From: Flavobacteriaceae bacterium
GTDB lineage: Bacteria > Bacteroidota > Bacteroidia > Flavobacteriales > Flavobacteriaceae
Direction: 5' to 3'
Length of the DNA: 7,420 bases
Assembly (NCBI GenBank): GCA_030834365.1
Contig: JAURFJ010000064.1
Coordinates: forward strand, 1-7,420
The notes under the pieces were generated by a model, which saw nothing but the letters and a program-made list of their open reading frames with translations, did not search any database and was not told the DNA's origin. Within the stretch, counting starts at the first letter, position 1. Every line of letters begins with the position of its first letter. The translations under genes were made by a program, and so were the position numbers. Positions 1-7,005 of the stretch are shown piece after piece.

Positions 1-1586
1 ATTTGTCCGTGGAGTATAGATATAGCGTACTGAGAAGCTGGAAATTCGCGGCTAATGCTTTCGTATCCATCCATTAAATCTTTGTAGTCTAATGCTTCGG
101 ACTCTTTTATGAGTGGGTACACTACGTATACTTGACGCCCGAGCGCTATTTGCTCTTTGAGGAAGGCGAATACCTTGAGGCGAGCTCCGTCGTTTCTATG
201 TGAAGTAATGATTGGTGTTCTGCCCGGAGGCAATTCGTCGATAACCGAAATATCGAGATCACCGTAAACACTCATTGCCAGAGTCCTAGGAATAGGGGTG
301 GCGGTCATCACCAAAATATGCGGAGGTAATTGAGACTTACGCCATAGTCGAGAGCGTTGAGCCACCCCAAAACGGTGTTGCTCATCAATGATAGCCAATC
401 CCAAATTGGCAAAAACCACTTGATCTTCAAAAACAGCATGGGTGCCAATGAGCAAATGAAGAGAGCCATCTAAGAGCATTTCATGTATACTGTTTCGTTC
501 CTTTTTGGTGCTTGACCCGGTTAATAATCGCACTGTTAGTCCAAGTGGAGTTAATTGCTTACTAAGGTCTTCAAAGTGTTGCTGGGCTAAAATTTCGGTT
601 GGAACGACTAGGCATGACTGCGATTGATTGCCAATCGCTATCAGACATGAAAGAAGCGCAATCATAGTTTTACCCGAACCCACGTCTCCCTGCAATAAAC
701 GATTCATCTGAAGCCCAGAGCCCATGTCATTTCGAATTTCACGCATGACCCTTTTTTGGGCCTCTGTGAGTTCGAAGGGTAAGGCCTTTTGGTAGTACTG
801 TAGAAATAAGTCGCCTACGGTATCAAATTTTCGGCCTTTTACTGCTTGCTTTCGGTGTTGTTTCTTCATCAAAAGACCCAGTTGCATGTAAAACAATTCT
901 TCAAACTTTAAGCGATCGAGCGCCGATTGTGTCTGTTCGAGATTTTCTGGACAATGAATACGTCTTAATGCTTCGGTTTTGGAGGCAAAGCGGTGTTCTT
1001 CAATTAGGTAGGTTGGTAAGGTCTCCGTTAACCAAAAGTCTTTAGCCTTTACTATAGACTGCAGAATGCCTCGGTATAAACGTGGAGATATTCCTGCCTT
1101 TTGAAGCTTTTCAGGTAAGGCATATATGGGCTCTATATCCCCAGAATAGCTGGTTAGCGGTTGGTCTCCTAATGGTGAAATTTCAGGATGGACGATAGAG
1201 AACCGATCTTGAAAACGATTAACCTTGCCAAAGACGCGAACGCGTTGATTTTCTTTTAGTTGTTTTTGAATATACTGGTGTCCCTTAAACCAGACGAGCT
1301 CAAGTTGCCCACTTTCGTCTGTTAACTCGGCAGACAATCTAAAGCCTTTCGACTGTGGAATAAGTCGAATATTTGAAAGGGTTCCGGCTATTTGTACGAG
1401 CGAATTCTCGAGTTTAACTGCAGAAATCGGGCTTAAAGTTCGTTTGTCGACATAACGAGAAGGGGTGAGTAGCAGCAGGTCGTAAATAGTAGACACCCCT
1501 AGTTCTGCACGAATCATTGCGGCCCGTCTTGGACCAAGGCCTTTTATCGTTGAAATAGGGAACTCTAAGAACGATGAAGTGTGCAT
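1..1586 (-). CDS. recG: ATP-dependent DNA helicase RecG (partial; C-terminus beyond the window)
   Basis: RecG is a superfamily 2 double-strand DNA translocase that reverses stalled replication forks and branch-migrates Holliday junctions and R-loops in the cytoplasm. I translated the minus strand from the ATG at 1586-1584 and obtained an uninterrupted frame of 528 residues to the window edge. The order fits RecG: an N-terminal KGLGPRRA helix-hairpin-like segment (about residues 15-22), an OB-fold wedge region (about 55-150), Walker A GDVGSGKT at 300-307 with Lys306, DEQHRFGV at 401-408 (the RecG/Mfd form of motif II), MTATPIPRTLAM at 427-438, then VIDELPPGR and the start of a later helicase motif, ILHGQ, at the edge. 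RecG is usually about 690-700 residues, so roughly 170 C-terminal residues are missing only because the window ends. The start is firm: an in-frame TAG lies at 1628-1626 and no ATG, GTG or TTG falls between. No Shine-Dalgarno sequence is visible. It is divergent from the patatin gene. Confidence 0.97.
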   Translation of the reverse strand, partial: MHTSSFLEFPISTIKGLGPRRAAMIRAELGVSTIYDLLLLTPSRYVDKRTLSPISAVKLENSLVQIAGTLSNIRLIPQSKGFRLSAELTDESGQLELVWFKGHQYIQKQLKENQRVRVFGKVNRFQDRFSIVHPEISPLGDQPLTSYSGDIEPIYALPEKLQKAGISPRLYRGILQSIVKAKDFWLTETLPTYLIEEHRFASKTEALRRIHCPENLEQTQSALDRLKFEELFYMQLGLLMKKQHRKQAVKGRKFDTVGDLFLQYYQKALPFELTEAQKRVMREIRNDMGSGLQMNRLLQGDVGSGKTMIALLSCLIAIGNQSQSCLVVPTEILAQQHFEDLSKQLTPLGLTVRLLTGSSTKKERNSIHEMLLDGSLHLLIGTHAVFEDQVVFANLGLAIIDEQHRFGVAQRSRLWRKSQLPPHILVMTATPIPRTLAMSVYGDLDISVIDELPPGRTPIITSHRNDGARLKVFAFLKEQIALGRQVYVVYPLIKESEALDYKDLMDGYESISREFPASQYAISILHGQ

Positions 1587-1635
1587 ACGCGTAAACTTAT
1601 CTAAATTAGTGCTTTGAACGAAATCCTAGCCAATT
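1587..1635. promoter_or_regulatory. Short divergent intergenic region between recG and the patatin gene
   Basis: Only 49 bp separate the two divergent start codons, so promoters for both genes must lie here or reach into the neighbouring coding sequence. CTAG at 1626-1629 supplies an in-frame stop to both strands and so fixes both starts. On the minus strand TAAGTTTA (about 1592-1599) matches the Bacteroidota -7 consensus TAnnTTTG at 7 of 8 positions, but it lies only 5 bases from the recG ATG and has no clear TTG at the usual upstream distance. On the plus strand GTGCTTTG (about 1608-1615) matches 6 of 8. Neither is good enough to call a promoter. Confidence 0.25.
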
Positions 1636-2529
1636 ATGCGTGCCATTGTCATTTCTGGAGGCGGAAGTAAAGGGGCCTTTGCGGGGGGAGTTGCTCAGTA
1701 CCTAATAGAACGACAAAAGCGAAATTACGATCTCTTTGTTGGCACCTCTACAGGAAGTTTATTGCTTATTCATTTGGCACTAAATAAAATTGAAAAGCTT
1801 CATTCAGTCTATAAAGAGGTAGACGCAAACAAAATATTCAACTTGAATCCGTTTTTTACACGAAAGAAAGACGGCGTGGTGCAATTACACATAAACCATT
1901 TCAATGTGCTGCGGAGCTTTGCTAGGGGAAACAAAACATTCGGTGAAAGTAAAAGTCTGAGGGCGTTTTTGGGACAGCACATTACTGCCTTTGAGTTCGA
2001 ATCGGTTAAGCAAAGTGACAAAGATATTCTGGTTACCGTTTCGAATTTAAGCAAGAATCAAATAGAGTATAAGTCAATCAAAGACTGCAGTTACGATGAT
2101 TTTCTGGATTGGATTTGGATTTCGGCTAACTATATACCATTTATGTCGCTTGTTTCTAAGGATGGATTTGAATATGCCGACGGAGGTCTAGGTAGCATAG
2201 TGTCGGTCGAACGCGCAATAGAAGCTGGAGCAACCGAGATCGACGTCATTGTCTTGCGCCAAGAAAACAAGCAGCGCTACAGACTGCCGACCACTAACTC
2301 TTTTGATCTGATGCTGAGTCTATTTGGCTTCTCATTAGATCAGATTGAGGAGCACAATATTTCACTGGGTTCACTCAGGGCCATGGCCGACGGAGTAAAG
2401 CTCAACTTTATCTACACCCCGACCTTACTAACGCAAAACCCGTTGCTATTTGACCAAAAACGCATGGTTCGTTGGTGGCAACGAGGATACCTTCACGCCC
2501 AACGTCAATTTGAGTCTACGTCTATTTAA
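1636..2529 (+). CDS. Patatin-like phospholipase/acyl hydrolase, cytoplasmic
   Basis: This 297-residue protein belongs to the patatin-like family, whose members cleave acyl esters of phospholipids or other lipids with a Ser-Asp dyad. The signature elements are present in order: a glycine-rich oxyanion loop SGGGSKGAF at residues 7-15, the nucleophile elbow GTSTG at 36-40 with Ser38, a helix-rich middle, ISANYIP at 162-168 in the place of the usual A-S-x-x-x-P segment, and YADGG at 180-184 with the catalytic Asp182. The family fold begins almost at residue 1, and there is no signal peptide, membrane segment or added barrel or cyclic-nucleotide domain, so I infer a soluble cytoplasmic enzyme. The actual substrate cannot be told. 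The start is fixed by an in-frame TAG two codons upstream (1627-1629); no Shine-Dalgarno sequence is seen. Its last 8 bases overlap the end of the convergent coiled-coil gene, and no hairpin terminator is visible there. Confidence 0.92.
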   Translation: MRAIVISGGGSKGAFAGGVAQYLIERQKRNYDLFVGTSTGSLLLIHLALNKIEKLHSVYKEVDANKIFNLNPFFTRKKDGVVQLHINHFNVLRSFARGNKTFGESKSLRAFLGQHITAFEFESVKQSDKDILVTVSNLSKNQIEYKSIKDCSYDDFLDWIWISANYIPFMSLVSKDGFEYADGGLGSIVSVERAIEAGATEIDVIVLRQENKQRYRLPTTNSFDLMLSLFGFSLDQIEEHNISLGSLRAMADGVKLNFIYTPTLLTQNPLLFDQKRMVRWWQRGYLHAQRQFESTSI

Positions 2530-3247
2530 TTAGGGCTCTTATTGTTCGATAGAAACCCTCGTGATTCGGATGTAGCCTTATAAATAAGGTGTCTGACTTA
2601 GAATTCAGGTCAAACTGGAATCGCTCTGGAGCACGCTTAAATTTTTCGGTGAACAGGGTAAATACATCCTCCGCTAGGGATCTAGTCTTGGCATTGGTCT
2701 CGAAGCTAATCTGATAAAATTCATGTACAGCAAGCGCAGAGTCTAACCCGATTAATCTGCGGTCTAGGTGTAATGAATCAGTAGTCGTTTGTTTGTTTAA
2801 CACGAACGGAAACTTCAACCCTCCAGGCTCTAACTCCATTCCTTTAGCCTTTGAGATGACTGGACGTAATCTTTTCAAGGTCTCAATCAAGACGGAGTCG
2901 TGCTGAATGAGAGTGCCTTTAATCTGCTGATTTTGCTTTTCAAGCGAGCGCATACTTTCAATCTGATCTCCAATATTCATGATATTAGTCACTGATTGGT
3001 TGGCGAATTTACTGAGACGCTCCATCAAGGCCTTATTAGTAGACTTTAAATTCTCTGTCTCAAACTTATAGGTCTCATTAAGCGATTCTACTCGCGTAAG
3101 CTGTTGTTTAAGTTCGCGAATGGTTGCCTCGTTTCGCTCAACCAGTGCGTTCAACGAACGATTGTCTTCGAGTAAATCTGATTTCTTTTGAGCAGAAACA
3201 GTAGCAGTAACCACACAGAATAAGGCAATGAATAATGAATTTCGCAT
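2522..3247 (-). CDS. Exported coiled-coil protein of unknown function
   Basis: I do not recognise this 241-residue protein. It opens with a typical Sec signal peptide: positive Arg2, a hydrophobic core at about 5-17, and a VSA|Q cleavage site after residue 19. There is no lipobox, since the only Cys in the leader (Cys11) lies inside the hydrophobic core. Residues about 22-126 are rich in Leu, Glu, Lys, Asn and Gln with leucines in near-heptad spacing (25, 32, 46, 67, 74, 78), which points to a long coiled coil. Residues about 135-241 are a mixed, probably globular region with no motif that I can name. The ATG directly follows the TAA of the amidohydrolase gene with zero bases between and in the same frame, so it is almost surely cotranscribed and probably translated by re-initiation. 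The product should be periplasmic or surface associated. A structural or scaffolding role is possible but only a guess. Confidence 0.85.
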   Translation of the reverse strand: MRNSLFIALFCVVTATVSAQKKSDLLEDNRSLNALVERNEATIRELKQQLTRVESLNETYKFETENLKSTNKALMERLSKFANQSVTNIMNIGDQIESMRSLEKQNQQIKGTLIQHDSVLIETLKRLRPVISKAKGMELEPGGLKFPFVLNKQTTTDSLHLDRRLIGLDSALAVHEFYQISFETNAKTRSLAEDVFTLFTEKFKRAPERFQFDLNSKSDTLFIRLHPNHEGFYRTIRALIK

Positions 3248-4537
3248 TTATGATTTGGCGTTTAAGTAATCAATAGAAAGTTGAGTTAATACTTTTACCC
3301 CGTAGATCATCCCTGACTCGTCTATCTTAAAGTCAGGTGTATGATGGGGGTAGGGAGTTGTATTTCCTGGGGTCATGCCACCTAAGAAAAAGAAGAAACC
3401 CGGAACCTCACGTACGAAATACGAAAAGTCTTCGGCCTCTGTAGTGGCCTTGGTTAGTTGCACATTATCAGCGCCTAAGGCGGTGTTAAGGGTCGGAAGC
3501 ATTTGCGCTGCGAGGTCAGCATCGTTGTAGGTGATATCGGTCATCTCGGTGATCTCTATTTCGGCCCTTCCGCCAAATGCCTCTGCAATAGCCGGAACCA
3601 TCTCATTCATTCGCTTTTCGATGAGGTCTCGCATGTCGTAGTCTAATGTTCTGATGGTCCCTATGATCTCGGCTGATTCAGGAATAATGTTGAACCGCAA
3701 GCCAGACTTAATTTTACCCACACTGATTACTGCTGCCTCTTTTAACAAATTCGATTCACGGCTAACCAAAGATTGTAATCCGTCGATAATTTGAGCACTA
3801 ATGTATATCGGGTCTACACCAGACCACGGCTGAGATCCATGGGTTTGCTTACCGTTCACCTTAATGACAAATCGCTGGGCTGATGCTAATAATCCACCTG
3901 TTTTATAGCGCACAACCCCGACAGGGGTTTCTGAATTTATGTGTAGCCCAAATATGGCGTCTACCTTTGGATTTTCTAACACGCCTTCTTTAACCATAAG
4001 AAGTGCTCCTCCTTCTTCTCCTGGAGGAGGTCCTTCTTCAGCGGGCTGAAAGATAAACTTTACGGATCCTTTTATCTGATCTTTATGTGCTGCCAACACC
4101 TCAGCTACGCCTATAAGTATAGCTGTGTGGGTATCGTGTCCGCACGCATGCATAACGCCCGTATCTTCCCCTAAAAATTGGGTTTTTACAATAGATTTAA
4201 AGGGCAAATCGTTACGTTCTGTAACAGGTAACGCGTCAATATCTGCCCTTAAAGCTACTACAGCTCCTGGCTTACCCCCTTTCAATAGACCTACAACGCC
4301 CGTATGGGCTACTCCAGTTTGCACCTCGATACCTAATTTTCTAAGGTGTTTGGCAATTTTTTCGGCTGTTTTATATTCTCGATTTCCAAGCTCTGGGTGC
4401 TGATGAAAATCTCTTCTCCACTCTATTACTTTAGCCTCTAGTTGATTGAATTCTTCCTGATCAATTATTTGGGCTTTTATTGATTCATATGAGAAGAGTG
4501 TGAGTCCTATTAAAAAGAGATTGTATAGATAGCGCAT
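3248..4537 (-). CDS. Exported M20D family metallo-amidohydrolase (N-acyl-amino-acid / hippurate / IAA-amino-acid hydrolase type)
   Basis: This 429-residue enzyme is an M20D peptidase-family amidohydrolase, which removes acyl groups from N-acylated amino acids using two divalent metals. Seen in order: a signal peptide (hydrophobic core about 5-16, IKA|Q cleavage after residue 22), RRDFHQHPELG at 41-51, ADIDALPV at 98-105, MHACGHDTH at 129-137 with probable metal ligands Cys132 and His134, QPAEEG at 164-169 with general-base Glu167 and ligand Glu168, GLHI at 197-200 with His199, and PHHTPDF at 397-403 with the last metal-binding His. The lid/dimerisation domain spans about 215-325. All expected catalytic residues are present, so it should be active, acting in the periplasm or outside. 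The substrate (N-acetyl or benzoyl amino acid, auxin conjugate, dipeptide) cannot be told. The start is supported by an in-frame TAA three codons upstream (4549-4547). It is the first gene of a two-gene unit with the coiled-coil protein. Confidence 0.95.
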   Translation of the reverse strand: MRYLYNLFLIGLTLFSYESIKAQIIDQEEFNQLEAKVIEWRRDFHQHPELGNREYKTAEKIAKHLRKLGIEVQTGVAHTGVVGLLKGGKPGAVVALRADIDALPVTERNDLPFKSIVKTQFLGEDTGVMHACGHDTHTAILIGVAEVLAAHKDQIKGSVKFIFQPAEEGPPPGEEGGALLMVKEGVLENPKVDAIFGLHINSETPVGVVRYKTGGLLASAQRFVIKVNGKQTHGSQPWSGVDPIYISAQIIDGLQSLVSRESNLLKEAAVISVGKIKSGLRFNIIPESAEIIGTIRTLDYDMRDLIEKRMNEMVPAIAEAFGGRAEIEITEMTDITYNDADLAAQMLPTLNTALGADNVQLTKATTEAEDFSYFVREVPGFFFFLGGMTPGNTTPYPHHTPDFKIDESGMIYGVKVLTQLSIDYLNAKS

Positions 4538-4633
4538 AGTTTCAGGTTAAAACTTGTTACTAAATATATAAAGAAGAACGGGCAGGGCCTCAGCAAATTC
4601 AATAAATTCACGAGTGTAAAGCGTAAATGATTA
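4538..4633. promoter_or_regulatory. Divergent intergenic region between the amidohydrolase and uvrD; weak promoter candidate
   Basis: These 96 bases must carry the promoters of the leftward amidohydrolase unit and the rightward helicase gene. On the minus strand TATATTTA (4561-4568) matches the Bacteroidota -7 consensus TAnnTTTG at 7 of 8 positions and would leave a leader of about 15-20 bases before the ATG at 4537. The nearest upstream TTG (within AATTTGC, about 4594-4596) is 25 bases away, a little far for the usual 19-21, so the match is weak. On the plus strand TAAATTCA (4603-4610) is only a 6 of 8 match. No inverted repeat suggesting an operator is evident. No Shine-Dalgarno sequence precedes either gene. 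Confidence 0.3.
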
Positions 4634-6958
4634 ATGAAGTATTTAGAAGCTTTAAATCAGGCCCAAAGAGAAGCGGTCTTACATAAAGAGGGCCCGCTCA
4701 TGGTCATCGCGGGCGCTGGTTCTGGAAAGACTCGTGTGTTGACCTATAGAATCGCTCATCTTATAGATTCTGGAGTTGATGGGTTCTCCATTTTAGCCTT
4801 AACCTTTACGAATAAAGCAGCGAGAGAAATGAAGAATCGCATCGCCACTTTGGTCGGGGAAAGTGAGGCCAAGAATTTATGGATGGGTACTTTTCATTCG
4901 GTGTTTGCAAGGCTACTGCGCGCAGATGGGCACCACCTGGGATTTCCAAGTAACTTTAGCATTTACGACACTCAAGATTCACAACGTTTGATCAGCTCTA
5001 TTATCAAAGAAATGGGCTTAGATAAAGACGTTTATAAGTATAAGCAGATTCAACAGCGCATATCGTCCTTTAAAAATAATTTAATTACCGTCAAGGCCTA
5101 TTTTCAAAATCCTGAGCTGCAAGAGGCCGATGCCATAGCGCGAAGACCCCGAATTGGGGATATTTATAAGGAGTATGTCGATCGCTGCTTTCGTGCAGGG
5201 GCTATGGATTTTGACGATCTGTTGCTGCGAACAAATGAGCTTTTGAGCCGATTTCCAGAGGTTTTACTCAAATACCAAGAGCGATTCAGGTATATATTAG
5301 TCGATGAGTATCAAGACACCAATCACTCTCAGTATTTGATTGTTAGGGCTTTATCTGATCGATTTCAAAATATTTGTGTGGTAGGGGACGACGCACAAAG
5401 TATTTATTCGTTTAGAGGAGCAAACATCGATAACATGCTCAATTTTCAACGTGATTACGATGGGGTAGCTGTCTATCGCCTAGAGCAAAACTACCGATCA
5501 ACCGCTACTATTGTAAACGCGGCGAATTCAGTCATTGCTAAAAACAGGGACCAGCTTGAAAAAAAGGTGTGGACCGACAATGCTGTTGGAAATCCAATTA
5601 TCGTGCATCGCAGTCCAACAGATGCCGATGAGGGGCGCTTTGTGGCGAGTACCATCTTTGAGAACAAGATGAATGCCCAGCGCCACAATCATGAATTTGC
5701 AGTTCTTTACCGCACCAACTCTCAATCAAGGGCCATAGAAGACGCGTTGCGAAAGCGAGATATTCCTTATCGTATCTACGGAGGGCTGTCGTTCTATCAG
5801 CGCAAAGAAATCAAAGACTTATTGGCCTATCTAAGATTAGTTGTAAATCCCAAAGATGAGGAAGCCTTCATGCGTGTGGTTAATTTTCCCGCTCGCGGTA
5901 TAGGACAATCTACCTTAGAGAAATTGGCCGTGTCTGCCAATGCTAAGGGCATGAGTGCTTTTGAATTCATAGAAGATGAAGCAGCTCTTTCGAGCGCTTC
6001 TATTGGAGGTTCGATACGAAATAAGCTGATTCAGTTTAGCACTATGATTCGCAGTTTTCAGCTAATTAATAACGCTCATAACGCCTTTGAAACAGCTGAA
6101 CACGTTGCTCGCAAAACAGGGCTCATTCAAGAGTTTAAAAAAGACGGAACTCCTGAAGGCGTGGCGCGTTTAGAAAACCTTGAAGAGCTCTTGAACGGTA
6201 TTCAAGACTTCGTAGAGGGACAAAAAGAAATAGACGAAGCAACGGGATCGTTACAGGAATTTTTGGAAGACGTTGCGCTGGCGACAGATTTAGACAAGGC
6301 TCTAGATAACGATGACCGCGTTGCGCTAATGACCATTCATTTGGCTAAGGGGTTAGAGTTTAAGCAGGTCTTTGTAGTTGGATTGGAAGAGGATTTATTT
6401 CCGTCTGCCATGAGCATGAATACCCGTTCAGAGTTGGAAGAAGAACGTCGACTATTCTATGTAGCCCTTACTAGGGCAGAAGAACAGGCGTATCTCACCT
6501 ACACGATTAACCGTTACCGCTGGGGAAAGTTAATAGATGCTGAACCGAGTCGCTTTATCGGCGAGATTGATCCGCAATACGTTGACAATCGAGTCTTAGA
6601 TGCAGGTGTTTCGTTTAGAAGATTTGTAGATCCCTCGCTTTTTGGAGAAGTAGACCACTCTAAGTTGCGCAAGGTTAAACCTCAAGGTAAAGATCCTGCA
6701 GAGCGCAAAAAACCGACCGAAGAACAGCTTAGAAGGTTGAGAAAGTTGAAACCTGCACAGGCGACAGCTGCCGTTGAGAAGGCGATGCTCTACCATGATT
6801 TAATGGAGGGGGTGAAGGTGAGTCATGAGCGCTTTGGAAGAGGGGTCGTAAAATCAATTGTAGGAATAGGCGCTGAGAAAAAGGCAGAAATTGAATTCGA
6901 GACAGGTGGAATTAAGACACTGCTTCTTCGATTCGCCAAATTATCGGTTATAAACTAA
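4634..6958 (+). CDS. uvrD: UvrD/PcrA-type superfamily 1 DNA helicase
   Basis: A complete 774-residue 3'-5' helicase of the UvrD/PcrA group, which uses ATP to unwind DNA in nucleotide excision and mismatch repair and to clear RecA and RNA polymerase from DNA. All family motifs are visible: Q motif LNQAQREAV (7-15), Walker A GAGSGKTR (27-34, Lys32), LTFTNKAAREM (56-66), Walker B VDEYQDTN (223-230), GDDAQSIYSFRGA (251-263), QNYRS (285-289), TIHLAKGLEF (567-576) and ALTRAEE (611-617). After the helicase core comes a basic linker (about 677-711) and a Tudor-like C-terminal domain (about 726-774, with VSHERFGRGVV at 729-739), the part that contacts RNA polymerase in PcrA and UvrD. The length is slightly above the usual 720-750. 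An in-frame TGA two codons upstream (4628-4630) excludes a longer start on this frame. It stands alone and ends in a hairpin terminator. PcrA and UvrD cannot be told apart by name here. Confidence 0.97.
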   Translation: MKYLEALNQAQREAVLHKEGPLMVIAGAGSGKTRVLTYRIAHLIDSGVDGFSILALTFTNKAAREMKNRIATLVGESEAKNLWMGTFHSVFARLLRADGHHLGFPSNFSIYDTQDSQRLISSIIKEMGLDKDVYKYKQIQQRISSFKNNLITVKAYFQNPELQEADAIARRPRIGDIYKEYVDRCFRAGAMDFDDLLLRTNELLSRFPEVLLKYQERFRYILVDEYQDTNHSQYLIVRALSDRFQNICVVGDDAQSIYSFRGANIDNMLNFQRDYDGVAVYRLEQNYRSTATIVNAANSVIAKNRDQLEKKVWTDNAVGNPIIVHRSPTDADEGRFVASTIFENKMNAQRHNHEFAVLYRTNSQSRAIEDALRKRDIPYRIYGGLSFYQRKEIKDLLAYLRLVVNPKDEEAFMRVVNFPARGIGQSTLEKLAVSANAKGMSAFEFIEDEAALSSASIGGSIRNKLIQFSTMIRSFQLINNAHNAFETAEHVARKTGLIQEFKKDGTPEGVARLENLEELLNGIQDFVEGQKEIDEATGSLQEFLEDVALATDLDKALDNDDRVALMTIHLAKGLEFKQVFVVGLEEDLFPSAMSMNTRSELEEERRLFYVALTRAEEQAYLTYTINRYRWGKLIDAEPSRFIGEIDPQYVDNRVLDAGVSFRRFVDPSLFGEVDHSKLRKVKPQGKDPAERKKPTEEQLRRLRKLKPAQATAAVEKAMLYHDLMEGVKVSHERFGRGVVKSIVGIGAEKKAEIEFETGGIKTLLLRFAKLSVIN

Positions 6959-6984
6959 AAAAGCCCTCGAAGGAGGGCTTTTTA
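6957..6984. terminator. Bidirectional intrinsic terminator between uvrD and the OmpA-domain gene
   Basis: A perfect inverted repeat has the stem GCCCTC (6963-6968) and GAGGGC (6973-6978) around a GAAG loop, extended by A6 on the left (6957-6962) and T5 on the right (6979-6983). Read rightward it gives a GC stem followed by a U tract just after the uvrD stop. Read leftward it gives the same stem and a U tract beyond the stop of the OmpA-domain gene (7008-7006). The left A tract begins inside the uvrD TAA stop codon (6956-6958). The convergent arrangement makes a shared terminator the natural reading. Confidence 0.92.
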
Positions 6985-7005
6985 GATTCGTTGCAATAAA
7001 CCTTA

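Noticed and set aside
1809..2054. An 81-codon minus-strand open frame within the patatin gene
   Set aside because: It is antisense to a confident gene, with no motif or start context; it is best seen as a shadow frame.
3380..3400. A/G-rich run opposite four consecutive Phe codons in the amidohydrolase gene, considered as a slippage site
   Set aside because: The run is interrupted, the frame is intact on both sides, and a hydrophobic segment before the LGG motif is normal for the M20D family.
4125..4403. A 92-codon plus-strand open frame opposite the amidohydrolase gene
   Set aside because: It lies wholly antisense to conserved catalytic coding sequence (around the HACGHD and DIDALP motifs) and its translation resembles no protein family.
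4590..4627. Short near-repeats AAATTCA/AAATTCA and GTGTAAA/GCGTAAA upstream of uvrD, considered as operator or iteron sites
   Set aside because: The units are 7 bases, AT rich and few; such matches are expected by chance in this base composition.
4627..4660. An earlier ATG at 4627 just before the uvrD start
   Set aside because: It is in another frame from the helicase, and the resulting peptide shares nothing with UvrD; the ATG at 4634 gives the family N-terminus directly.
5491..5725. Two overlapping minus-strand open frames of 65 codons within uvrD, and another at 6596-6796
   Set aside because: All are antisense to the conserved helicase frame, and their translations show no domain or signal peptide logic.
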